A stretch of DNA of 64,000 bases from Rhyacophila brunnea (Eukaryota > Arthropoda > Insecta > Trichoptera > Rhyacophilidae), in the NCBI GenBank assembly GCA_022495005.1, contig JAGYXB010001793.1, positions 806,001 to 870,000 on the forward strand. The letters are read 5' to 3'. Both the position numbers and the translations under genes were made by a program. Positions within the stretch are counted from its first letter, which is position 1. Each line of letters starts with the position of its first letter. Positions 22,927-33,929 of this stretch are shown piece by piece. The notes beneath the pieces are model-generated. The model was given only the letters and a program-made list of their open reading frames with translations. It was not told the DNA's origin and ran no database searches.

Positions 22927-23151
22927 TCACATCAAATAATGTAAATGTGCGCCAGCCTGTTTTTTCCAAACGGAAATAAACATCCATCCAACAATCAAAT
23001 GGTTTTTTCTCTCTTTCTTTGTAACGCGAGCTTTCTTTGATGCCTTTCTGTTGTGTGTGAGAATTTCTATGATGGGTTCACACCTTCGGAGCCTATTACT
23101 CCCAAAGCACTCTTCAGGAGTATCCTCCGACATATATGATGCATTATTCAC
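22927..23151 (-). CDS. Unrecognised 74-codon frame, possibly coding
   Basis: A minus-strand frame with balanced composition in an AT-rich setting. It contains an acidic/Cys start (SEDTPEECFG), then a basic run, NRKASKKARVTKKERK. I recognise no family. It may be an exon fragment, an old element, or chance; there are no splice signals I would trust. Confidence 0.15.
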   Translation of the reverse strand: MNNASYMSEDTPEECFGSNRLRRCEPIIEILTHNRKASKKARVTKKERKNHLIVGWMFISVWKKQAGAHLHYLM

Positions 23152-23159
23152 AACCTGAC

Positions 23160-23867
23160 GCGTGTGTCATGAGCCTATATACCATTTGAATAGTGACAGT
23201 ATTTACTTTATAAATCATGAAATTAGAGGGGTGTAGGTATTATATTATATTTTTGTAAGCCCATCATAATATTTTGCACATTTTATACAATAATTATTTA
23301 AAAAATATTTATCAAAGATCATTTTAACATAATAATATCATAATCATGTACTTGCATTATATCAACCAATCGATCTTGTTAAGTCAAAGTCGTGTAAACT
23401 TAGACGTTAGTATTTTATACAAACTTTCATTTTTACCAATAAATTTGATTAGATTGTCCTTTATAGGTATAATACTACGATCAAATGTCAGAGCCAACGT
23501 ATCCATAGACAATTTACATGTTGCTACTACTAAGTACCTAATAACTCACTAATACAAAGTATTTTAACGTGTAAATATATTATTATACAAATAATTTAAT
23601 TGTTCCATATTCAAAAATATATTAATTTAATACCTATCTATTTTAAATTTGAGATAATTTTGGTTAGAAATATGAAATTATTTTAATTACTCCAAATGAA
23701 AAGAATTTTACTTGAGTGATTTTGAAAATAAATAAATCTGATAATAATTTGTAATGTTGCTAAATTTGAGAGTTCATGTAGCTATTCATACAATATGTAT
23801 AACTTTTGTATGATTTCTTCGCCATTGGGTAAGGGAATTGTAATTTCGTAGCGAAATATTGATAAGT
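23160..23867. other. AT-rich DNA, no supported feature
   Basis: Nothing recognised. Confidence 0.4.
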
Positions 23868-24330
23868 AGCTATTTTTACAACGTTTTTCTTAGCTCGTAT
23901 TCTTATTTGTCCGGTAGTTCTTTGTCCGGTACAAATCTTGCAATCGATTTTTAACTAACTTCCCGACTAGCTATATATTTGAAACTTTTAGAATATATCA
24001 GAACACGTTGCAATCGCATTCTTTTAATACGTTTAGCCATATTTCAGTAGAATTGAATTCATTTTCAGTTAATTCTGTTTTTTATGAAAAGTTATTTCGA
24101 CATCATTATTGGTTGCTAGGAGGCTGGGGTCCTAGCAACTAAATTATTAATATATACGTGCGTTACTATGGAAATCAATATGACATGTCAAAATGACATT
24201 TCAGTATTATTTCTATCAAGTACAAATTTTTTTGATCGTTTAAGCTAGTCAAGTCAAGTTTATATGATTCAACAGAAAATTTAAAAACGTTGTATATAAA
24301 AATTTATTTTTATCTTGTTATTATTATACA
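23868..24330 (+). repeat. Dispersed repeat family R, copy 1
   Basis: Shares its whole length, in the same orientation, with 40078-40555. Shared anchors include ACGTTTTTCTTAGCTCGTAT, AACTAACTTCCC, TTTTAGAATATATCAGAAC, TTTTCAGTTAATTCTGTTTT, GTCCTAGCAACTAAATTATT, ATGATTCAACAGAAAATTTA and a common end at TTTTTATCTTGT. No open frame, TIR, tRNA box or TSD is evident. Class unknown: an old SINE, a MITE or the end of a larger element. Confidence 0.75.
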
Positions 24331-24949
24331 CTTAATTTTGAGGGCGAGTCGTGTTTTTTGACAGAGATGGGTTGAGAGTATAATATAAAAAGAAACAGAC
24401 TCCTAAGAGCTAAAGTGGTAGAAGATTAGTGTAGAGTAACAGAAAAATGCCGTTTTTAGATGACTAATACCCATGTTGGTCTATAGTTCCAGTAACACTA
24501 ATGGTAATTTTAAATAAGAAATATCAACAATGAATTATTGTTATAATAAAAATACGATTAACCTTTCCTTTACGATGCTAAAAAAATCTGTCCATTCCGA
24601 TGATGTCACCTTGGGTTACCGCACGAAATTGAAAATAATACGGTTTTTTGTATCATTATTTTCAATTTGTTTTATCGTTATAATTATCAAAAAGACAAAT
24701 AAATTATAATCATACGAGTTCTTCCTTATCTACATTCTAATATCCAACAAGGATGCCGGTAATAAGTCCACTGATAGGCTAGCTGGGTGAGTCAAGTATT
24801 CTAAATTTACTACATAACTTAAGGTTTTCATCAATATATTATTATGTACAGCATGCTTTATGATAGCATAGTTAATTGAAATCTGACGGATATCTTTCAG
24901 TTGTATTTATGAATAATACCAATGATTTTGAAAATAGTAACATAATGAG

Positions 24950-25005
24950 ACTAATGGGACTCTTTGGAGGAGGCCTTCACCCGAAGAGGGGTTCTTACAA
25001 ACCAA
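24950..25005 (+). pseudogene. Short LINE 3'-end fragment
   Basis: Reads EEAFTRRGVLTNQTN then stop, resembling the last residues of RTE-type ORFs (compare GEAFIQQW near 3285). AT-rich DNA follows. Only about 50 bp are interpretable. Confidence 0.35.
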
Positions 25006-25149
25006 ACAAACTAATTACATATTACTGTTTAATTTATAAACATTATCTAAAAGTATTATATCCAAAATAAAAAATCTTAATATAAATGTATGTATGATAC
25101 AAAAATAGTAATAATTAATATTATATAAACTAGAAAATAAGTAGATAAT

Positions 25150-25220
25150 ACAATCATATACATATAATTATATATATGTAATAGATACATTCATAGGTTA
25201 TATATATATATATTCATTAA
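25150..25220. repeat. TA-rich low-complexity tract
   Basis: Interrupted (TA)n runs, for example TATATATATATAT near 25200. No other feature. Confidence 0.7.
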
Positions 25221-26159
25221 ATATAGTCAATTAACTGTCATTTACTTTTGTTTGTAAGAAATAAAAATGCTTTTTATTTATTATTATATAACATTTTAAT
25301 TAGATCAAATATTGATGATTCTATTGATAGCTCAACTATGGAGATCACAAAGTGCATATTACATGAAATATTTGCAACGGTCGGTTAAAAAGATAATGAT
25401 GTATTTTTAATCAGAAATATGTACGTAAGGAATAGCGCAATATGTCTTTAATATTGGAAAAATATTTTGTTAAACATTACATAATTTGTATAACCGTATA
25501 AGTCAGAAACAGAATGAGTCAAATCGACGCTTGTGAATCAATATATTTTAAATAGAACCCTATAAGTTTTCATATAAAAGTTATTCGAAGCTGAATTTTC
25601 TTTTGGCTCTCCTTAAAGTATTGATTTTAGAATTATCATCAAATAGTTTCAGTTAATAAATTATAATTACATGTTTTGATATATTTAAGAGTTGAAAGGA
25701 AAATCAATTAAAAGTTAAACACCCCTGCCGAAATAAGTGATGTGAACTTAGTGCATTTGGGATTGAAACACGAGACACGTAAGGGTGTTCCCCAAGGGAG
25801 GGCCGCAATCACACGATACATCATTCAGGATATTTCAGGAACACCTCTTCATGCGACATTGAATATTTCAGCTGCCTAAGGCCTACATGTTCTTAACATT
25901 TCTTTTTATTGTTTCGTGGAAAACACATTTTCTCTGCCTCTCATTTTATATTTTCTTTGTCAAACCTACGCATTATTTGTCCTCGGGTTATTTTACTCAA
26001 TCGCGATGATAGATTTAAAATCACGAAATAGTTTTTTTTAATAAATTGTAAAACAAATCAATTAATGTTATGTTACATTTTCAACGGTCTCCGAAATAAG
26101 TCGGAACCAGCATTTGACGTCAGATTAAGTAAAGTCAGTTGCTTCTTGATTAATGATAT
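25221..26159. other. AT-rich DNA, no supported feature
   Basis: A GC-richer patch at 25720-25870 (GTGTTCCCCAAGGGAGGGCC) has no recognisable content. Confidence 0.4.
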
Positions 26160-26760
26160 CATTCTTATCACAATTTATTGAACATACAGAATTCGAAAAG
26201 ACCGCAGAGAAATAATTATAATATAATTATTTCTCTCTATATATATATTATATCCACTAGAAAAAAAAATATCCTGCGATCCCAAGCCGCCTGGATGTAG
26301 TATAACCATTAATGTGTGTCTAATCTAATTGCGACAAAGTTGACCAGCGGTTTTTACAATTCTCATTAAAGCGTTTTCTAAATTGTATTATTGTTTGGCA
26401 GTCGGGTTTGTATTTTAACCCATAGCTTACGGGCCGCACAAAATTGTGTTTTTGCTAATTACTTTTCAAATGCAAATTAACACGTTCATTACAAAATTAA
26501 TTAAAAGGGCCCGTAAGCATTGTGTTAAAACAAAGTAAGTAAACCAAAGTAACCTTAATTAATACTATCCGGTGTCAAAATCTCTCCAAAATTTTAAACG
26601 TACTTGCGCTTACTAATATTTTTTTTATTCAACGAATAATTCACAATATTTAAGAATATTATATTATTTATTGAATATACATCATTTGAAAAGACCAATA
26701 TATATCCAATAGAAAAAAACTTTATGAAAAAAATACATCCAGTTTTGCAACACTCCATAT
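26160..26760 (-). repeat. Family T tandem dimer (minus)
   Basis: In element sense, reading from 26760 leftwards: M (TTTTTTCTATTGGATATATA), L (TGAATTATTCGTTGAATAAA, about 26625-26700), H (about 26335-26610, including AGCGCAAGTACGTTT and GGAGAGATTTTGACACC), R (26280-26335, badly decayed; the B box is unreadable), M (CTAGTGGATATAATATA) and L (about 26165-26200). L runs directly into H, the same junction as at 37.99 and 52.77 kb. Confidence 0.6.
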
Positions 26761-27075
26761 ACACGGTTATAAGATTTAAAGCTTTACAAAATACTGAACA
26801 AAAAGCTCTCATAATATAAAGATTTATTTTTGTACACGAATTATCTTTAAATTGCTACGAAATTACCTGGTTAGAACGTTAATATGCAATTCTTTCAGGA
26901 AAAGCTCGGTGAGACGAGACAGAGAATATGAGAGAGAGATGGAGTTGATGACAAATCATGAAATATGAGTCGACTGTGTTGAATTTACTGCTCAGCAATA
27001 TTTAAAATCAACTTCAGTAGACCTGGAATGTTACCTGGCTGGGACTCTCGGACTTAGTAGCCAGATATATACCTG

Positions 27076-27221
27076 GAGTCTGTCTTCTATAAGCTGGCGT
27101 GCCGGTTTCCCCCCGCTTCAGCATCCATCTCGTTCCCCCCCTTTGAAAACTTGCAAAAGTTGAATGCGATGGCACAATACTTTGAGTGTAACGTGTATGC
27201 CAGTTTATAGAATACAGACTC
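27076..27221. mobile_element. Short inverted-repeat element, 146 bp
   Basis: A 23-bp inverted pair, GAGTCTGTCTTCTATAAGCTGGC against GAGTCTGTATTCTATAAACTGGC (complement of 27199-27221), with 2 mismatches. The loop contains two C-runs (CCCCCC and CCCCCCC). No TSD can be fixed. Probably a MITE. Confidence 0.5.
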
Positions 27222-27901
27222 TACTAAACTGATTGAATATTTTAAACTTGAAAGCTGTAATTATTGTAGTAGCACCATTTTGTGTTGCGGAAACGTACAG
27301 AATTTTCATTTGTTTATTAGAGAAAACTTATAGCGTATTCTAATGGGATAGATATTGTGTCGAATAACACAAATTATGTTCGTATATGGAAAACAATAAG
27401 TTTAATGATTAGCTGAAGTAATTCCAATCACAAATTACGCTCAACCATGTAAATGCAGAATACATGTTTGTTTAACTTTTTATATAATATGCCTCATTTA
27501 TTACAAGATTAATAATAGGAACTTGTTTATTATTTCTTAAATATGAATTTTATTTCTGATGTCATGTTTTGATTGTGATCACTCAACTGTTATTCCATAT
27601 TTAAAATAATATTCTGAATTTCAAAACCGACCCTGGGTTAATTACGACAACTTACTTTGTCTTTCATGAAAAGCTTTCTTGTAATAATATTAAATAATAT
27701 TACCGGGTGAATAGAAATATCCAATTTCAATTGATATTTTATACAATGCCTAAGTAAGCGGTTAACAATTAACCCAAATATGTATATGACAGGCTTGTAA
27801 TAGGGTGAGCTATAATATTATTTAATGAAAATATGTAAGTATTCATTTTACCATAACTTATTTGAGAAAACCTTCAGTTATTTTGGAGTCTATTGTAAGT
27901 C

Positions 27902-27945
27902 GAGATTGCAATACCAAACGAAAAAAATCAATACCGGTTGTTATG
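27902..27945 (+). repeat. Single end of the TAGGGATTGCAATACCG hAT family
   Basis: AGATTGCAATACCAAACGAA followed by AATCAATACCGGTT parallels the left end of 19460-20114. No matching right end nearby; a relic. Confidence 0.5.
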
Positions 27946-28119
27946 TAAAATATTTGTTTAGACTGGAATTTTAAGGATTAAGGTGTTGTGGGTTTACACT
28001 AGAGAAAAGGAAGAGAGAGCATGAGATGTTAATATAGGGTACATAAGTTACCTGTTCTTTCAAGATGTGTCCGTCACTGGATCAAAAGCCCCGCATCTGA
28101 CAACTGAAATAAATAATAA

Positions 28120-28206
28120 TTGGGGTTCCACGCCTGAAGGGTCGTGGAATCCATGGCCAAGAAGAAAATAATAATTAGGGCGCCACACGGTCTTGAACGA
28201 CCGTGA
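28120..28206. repeat. Two consecutive small hairpins after ATAATAATT motifs
   Basis: TTCCACG/CGTGGAA (28126-28132 and 28143-28149) and CACGGTC/GACCGTG (28186-28192 and 28199-28205). Each is preceded by ATAATAATT at nearly the same distance. They look like two diverged units of one short repeat. Function unknown. Confidence 0.45.
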
Positions 28207-28594
28207 AAGATAAATCAAACAAGTGTGAAATAGATAAATAAAAGACCGATTAATACTTTGACAGTAATATATATTATAACAGAAGGAATTTACATCAGGT
28301 TAATCATTGAATAAAATACAATAGGCTGGCTCGGTGCTAAGTGGAAATGGATATTCTAGATTTTGTTAAATTATTGTTAAAAATAAAGCAAGGACGTAAT
28401 AAAAGCTTTTCATTTATTGTCTTGAATAATGATTGTTAGACACTACAATAATAAAATACATAAATATATGTATTTATTACTCAGCCAGAAAGAATAATAA
28501 TCTAAAATTCTTAATGATCTCCCTTTAGTTGCTTGTTAAGTGGATCGGAATATACATAATTCATTGAAAACATCTCATAATTATACCCCCTTAT

Positions 28595-28740
28595 GACACT
28601 CGGTAAGACTTGAGCCTGTAACCGATGAATTCACGCCAGTGTGCTTTTTCAATTAAACTACGGACATCCAAATGAATTACGACAAATTTAGTTAATAGTT
28701 CTTATATGAAATGCTTATCAAATTGCCTTAATAATATTGT
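28595..28740 (-). repeat. Family T tRNA-like repeat, degenerate minus copy
   Basis: Minus strand: TAGTTTAATTGAAAAAGC (A-box-like), GGCTCAAGTCTTACCG (decayed B box), then GAGTGTC. Upstream in element sense, TTTGTCGTAATTC matches the end of block H. M and L are absent. Confidence 0.5.
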
Positions 28741-28744
28741 CTGG

Positions 28745-31700
28745 TGGGTATATGCATGATATGTGTTCAAATTACGTAATACTATGTTCAATATTATATA
28801 AAATGTTACATTGTGAAATATTGAGAATTATTTGTTGACATTTTGTTATTTCTTTTACTTGATCAGTCTGTGGAGCAGAAGTTAGTTTTGACACCAATCA
28901 CTCATTGATACTTTTAGTGAAAACTAACTTGTAATCATCTTGTTTTAATACATAATATAGAGTCGTTTGGGCATCATATCCTTAAGAAAATATGTAGGTT
29001 TCTTCTCCACGTCTTCATTTAGAATTATTAAACGATTTTGATCATTAATGCATAATATTAAAACTTTTAGCAATAATCCCACAATATTATTTGCCAATTT
29101 CATTGACATAATACTCGTAAATGGTTTATCTTTTGAACGTTTGAAAAACTCCGGTGACTCCATTAATATGAGATCCCTGGACTATAATAGTAGCTCAATA
29201 ATAAATTCAACCATTTGGGTAGATTAAAAAATAATATAATTTACAAAATATGAATGTAGGTATATTTATTTTAAGCATTTTTCACAGAAAATCATATTAT
29301 TTAACAAACATATTTAAGATAAGATAAATTCCCTAACTACGAATATTTCTCTAGAATAATATAATGTAAAATTTCTCTTTAAAATACCACAACTATTTTT
29401 GAAAATATTAGTAAGAGAAAAAAGGTATATTTGGTTATAAAATAAAAATTTCTCAGGAATATATTTCGCTATTTTTCTATTCATTCTGAGATATTTTTGC
29501 GCATAAAATATATTTTTTATTTATTGTGTAATAATATATAAAATGATGGAATAGAGACGTTGCTGCCCTATCTCATAGAATATCAGGAATAAAGCTGGAA
29601 TCTGCCAAGTCATAAACTTATTTTGTGGCCCAATATGACCCGAATTTCTATTTCTATGTCTTTACTGCACGCCATAAAATAGCGAATTTCATTACGGAAA
29701 ACAAATTTTCTTCTGCACACCGTTAATACAGCATTCATACATAGTAAAATGGCTATAAATAAACTATCAAAAAACGAATTTTATTTATGTTTATGATGTT
29801 TGTCTTTTTAATTCAAGACCTCATAGTTACTGTCAACACTTTTTAATATAACGTATACACATTTATTATAATTAAACTGTACCTACATGTTTTGAAGCTT
29901 TGAAGAAACAAATAAAAATAAGATGAATGCTACTATAATGTTTAATCGTTTTTATCACCGTTACAAAAACCAGGTCTCTTCAATGATGCAAGTATTATTT
30001 CCAACTTTAATATTATCATTATCAGACAGATGCTCCGACCCATGGTAAAAATTGTCGCCAAACGAAGAGTGTCAGTTAGTAAAGTCTCCCAAAATGTGTC
30101 AGAATCATACCAAGGCCACCTCGCGTTTTGCAAATTTACACATTTTCGAGTCTTTAGAATATGGGAACCAAGTCACTCAGTAGTGACTCAGAGACTTTCG
30201 TTCAACTAGATGTAATTCTCCGTTCTGACTGATTAGTTCATTTGAGTCAGTCGAAAATATTACGTAATGGCATTTAACATGACAGTCTATTTTTTAATCT
30301 TTATATATTCATGTCTTACTATTCTTAAAGAATTATTAATCATATTATGAATCACGGAAACGTGCTGGAACTGTACCTATGTCGCATTACATGCATTCGC
30401 ATAAAAGCTGTTTGTTTGTCTGACTCTGACTACGGAAACATAGCTTTTTAGCATATATTTTTGCGAAATTTGCAAAATTTAAGCAGAATATAGTCCATGA
30501 CTGATTAGCGTCTAAGATCTGACTTGTGTTGTTTTAATCAGTCGTACATGAACGTCGCACATCTGATTGCTACAAATGACTGATTATTGACAAAATGTTT
30601 ACAATAAAATTAAATATTAATTTATTTAAAACACATTTCACCAATTTGCCTCATTTTTCACTCTCGATTACTAACTGCCAACGCTCGCAAGTATTTTTGT
30701 ATACTTATGTATGCCATCAAACCACATTTATTATCTAAAGAGTAGACTTCTCGCAATCCATTTCCCGAGGATTTTCGTCTAATAATTAATCATTAATACA
30801 TGTAACGTGGCCAATCTCATTGTAGAGATTAGCTTTTATTAATTAAGTTATTTGGCTTTTTGCTATTCATAGAATTCTCAATATGTTCTTCTAGCATGTT
30901 ATTACAATATAATGCTAGGCAGATTTACCTGATGTAGAATTTTTGTAGTATAATATAATAAGTAATAGACTTAAGAACTTATCGGTTATTGTTCAAAGAC
31001 AATAATTACAAAGGAATATTGTTTTATAATAACAAAATTATAAGCAATGCTGCGCAATCAGCTAAGTATACTAAACTTTGTTTCGAAATTAGGTCGAACT
31101 TAATTTTTTCATCACAGATTATAACCATCTCTTTCATGCTTTATTTCAGTTTGTTCTTCGGAAAGCTTAAAGCTAAGTCTTTGAATTTTGTTGTATTCCA
31201 TCAAGAAGTTTTCGCGGGTCTTTGTTCGGGCGGTATCTTTGAAAAGTTTTTATAGGTTATAATAAAAAATAAGAAAGGGTAATTTTTCAGTGGAAAATAT
31301 TTTTTACAAAATTTCTTACAATACATCTGCCCAATGTAATACAAAATTTTGCATTTTATGGATATTCTTCTATAATGTACTATTTTTTGAACAATGTTTT
31401 ATGTAGGTACTTCCAAATTTGTCTAGGTTTATCATGGAGTGTATTATAAATATACCTTTAGTATGGAAATTGAAGAGTATTAAAGACAGCATATTATATT
31501 CTTGCCTAACTCCTCTCAGAATCGTTATCTTTTCTGTCCGCGTCTTTTCTATTCATACGTTTGCAAGTTGGTATAAGTATATGTTTTATATTGTGTTTGG
31601 ATTCAATTGCCATGGATGTAATGAGACTTAAAATAAATGTTTCATAAGCAGTTTGGGGCATGAAACAATTAACTTTACCTACATTATTTGAAATATTTAA

Positions 31701-31808
31701 AATACATAATCCGTCCGCATATTATTTTGTAACTACGATGAAAGTGAATCTTGTAGAAAAATAATTGACTATTGCAATAAAGATGGCCAAACCAAATTTG
31801 TATTCGTA
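28745..31808. other. AT-rich DNA, no supported feature
   Basis: 30150-30590 is notable for repeated TGACTCA/TGAGTCA-like and CTGATTA motifs, but I find no repeat unit or TIR. Frames here are short and unrecognised. Confidence 0.4.
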
Positions 31809-31811
31809 TAA

Positions 31812-32223
31812 GCCGGCTCGCACATCACAACTCGCCTTGTGTGCCTGACCGCCACAAATCAAAACTTCCGAGAACGGCTGGCCAGTGTTGCATGACACAC
31901 TCGCACATCTATCTAGCGACAGTCGCGCGTAGCCTTCGAAACGTATTGATATTTCAATGCGGTGATCGGCGAACCGGTATAGGAATGATCAATTTGTAGG
32001 TGTTTCTTTGTGACATTGACTCTGCGACTCGGAGCCCGAAAAGGATGCAGCATGTCGAATGCAACAGCCAGATGTTTTTTTTCAGACGAAACAGTTGCAT
32101 TCGATCAATCTGCGAAGCTCCATTTGGCAACGCGTGTTATGTTGTTTCGTTAAATAACGATGACGTCACATTGACGTATTCGACACGTTTTTAGGCGAGA
32201 CGAGTTCCGATGTACGAGCCGAC
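31812..32223. mobile_element. PIF/Harbinger-like MITE, 412 bp
   Basis: Inverted ends GCCGGCTCGCACATC...AACTCGCC and GGCGAGACGAGTTCCGATGTACGAGCCGAC are flanked by TAA on both sides (31809-31811, 32224-32226). A 3-bp TWA duplication fits PIF/Harbinger. It is GC-richer than its surroundings and encloses a 64-codon chance frame (32000-32194) and CRE-like TGACGTCA (32161-32168). No transposase. Confidence 0.7.
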
Positions 32224-32759
32224 TAATATCTTTGACCAACAAATATCAGGGTTTTAGAAACTTTATATGTTGAAATGCCATGTTACGAGTAAGTTAGTTG
32301 TTACTTAAACTTTTCAAACATTCTCTTTTTTCATCTATTTTTACGTTAAAGAGAGAATCTAAGCCTAGAGCCTGGTATGTTATAACTAAATTATTAATAA
32401 GATTTTATATGTTATATAATTGGGTTTTGAACCCATAATGATTTTTTGCGATTCGTTTTCGTTATTATTTATTTTAATATAAAACATAAGACAAATATAA
32501 TATGATTATTTAAAAGCTACTTCATTAAAATTTGAATGAATTTGTCGGGAGTATAATATTCTTCTTTTATGTTGTAGTACTTTAAATAATTTAGTTTTAT
32601 CATCCACAATACCGCACTTAATGGGTTTTAAAGTGCTGCAGGTTCCCATGAGAGAGTGACCTGATATAATTTAATGAATGATGCAACATTAATTCTTTTT
32701 CACATATTTGATTTCAAAACTGTAAATTGAATCTGAGAAATGCACCGCGTTTTAAAATG

Positions 32760-33070
32760 AAAAGATTTTTTTTCATTCAAACACCCTGCCGGGACCCCCC
32801 TTTAAGTAGGCTTTTTTGTTTGTGGAAACCGGATATTTGAATTCTCGAAACGTTTTCCCGCGCTCGCGTTGGCACGGTGCTTGAATAGGCGTTATGGGGA
32901 TGCAAAAATTTCAATCTCTTTGAACGCACGCAAAAATATATATTACGTTTGTTATGAGTGCCTAACGCCTGCGATTTTGACAGTTTCCAAAATCGAAGTG
33001 ACAAAGACTTCATATTACGTAGCGCTTTTATTAAAATATTGATTGACGTAGAGTAAGAATATTGCAACCC
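32760..33070. other. GC-richer island, possible conserved non-coding element
   Basis: Contains CCCGCGCTCGCGTTGGCACG and, toward 33040, homeodomain/PBC-type TTTTATTAAAATATTGATTGAC split over about 25 bp. No TE hallmark or convincing frame; the 98-codon minus frame (32777-33073) is not recognised. Confidence 0.3.
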
Positions 33071-33739
33071 CATTACAATGCTGAGATAAAAGCATTGTGT
33101 TAACGTTCACAATAATTTATTTTTATATTTATTCATTACTTGAATGAAAGTGTTAATTAAGTGTCTTTACATAAATCTTCTTTAGATATAGAATTTACAC
33201 ACCACATTACATTTTCAATCATATTTTTCTTTTCAGTTAGAATTGATTGTTTATGTTAATTCTACCAAATGTATTATGTATATAATATGTTGCCAACCTT
33301 TTTGCCATAGAGGGTGCATTACAAAAATTTGAAAATCGCTAAAAGCACATGGATACATATTTTGACTGAAGTATCGCGCAAGAACATATTTTATTAGTTC
33401 TTATATATTAAAGCTGTGTGATAAAATTGCTATGTACATGCGACTTGTTTACTGTACACGAATCATAGTTAGATAAAAATATGACTTTTCATCACAATTT
33501 AAAATTGAAAGGATATATAGTATTTTATCACGTTCAATGGGTTATTTTTTTATCTCGATCAACAAGAGTTGGCAACACTGGTGAGGGTGTATAAAATATA
33601 CTCTGAGAGTACCTTGATGCCGATCTCTGATACAGATGATAATCAACGGATTTTCTTGGTATAAGAATCTAGTTAGCTTGAAGAATAAAGTGGGTGGATT
33701 GCCTCGGAATTTTACCGTCCTCCAAAATTTTCAAATACC

Positions 33740-33922
33740 TCAAAATTTGCCTTGGTTGATATTAAGTCGGTATGGCCAATTGGGGCGTTGTGTGAATGAA
33801 TCCTGAAAAACTGCTCCGCTCTCGGATCCCATAAGGTTGGTTGCGAAGTCACCATGGTCGGTCAGCAACTGGCTTACCCAGTGTGTTGGTCTTATTTTTA
33901 TCATCTGGAGCCTGCAGGACAC
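33740..33922 (-). pseudogene. Possible jockey-like ORF2 C-terminal relic
   Basis: The minus-strand frame reads WVSQLLTDHGDFATNLM, close to the WLTQFLTGHGDF motif that precedes the zinc knuckle in jockey-type LINE proteins. The cysteines that should follow are not visible. The surrounding DNA (33690-33930) is GC-richer. Short and uncertain. Confidence 0.35.
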
Positions 33923-33929
33923 ACCTGGA

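Noticed and set aside
29942..30133. Mariner-like transposase relic on the minus strand
   Set aside because: A few residues are suggestive, but no DDE/D motif or TIR is present.
30150..30600. AP-1-like TGACTCA cluster as a regulatory element or MITE
   Set aside because: Motifs are irregularly spaced and no TIR, TSD or repeat unit could be fixed.
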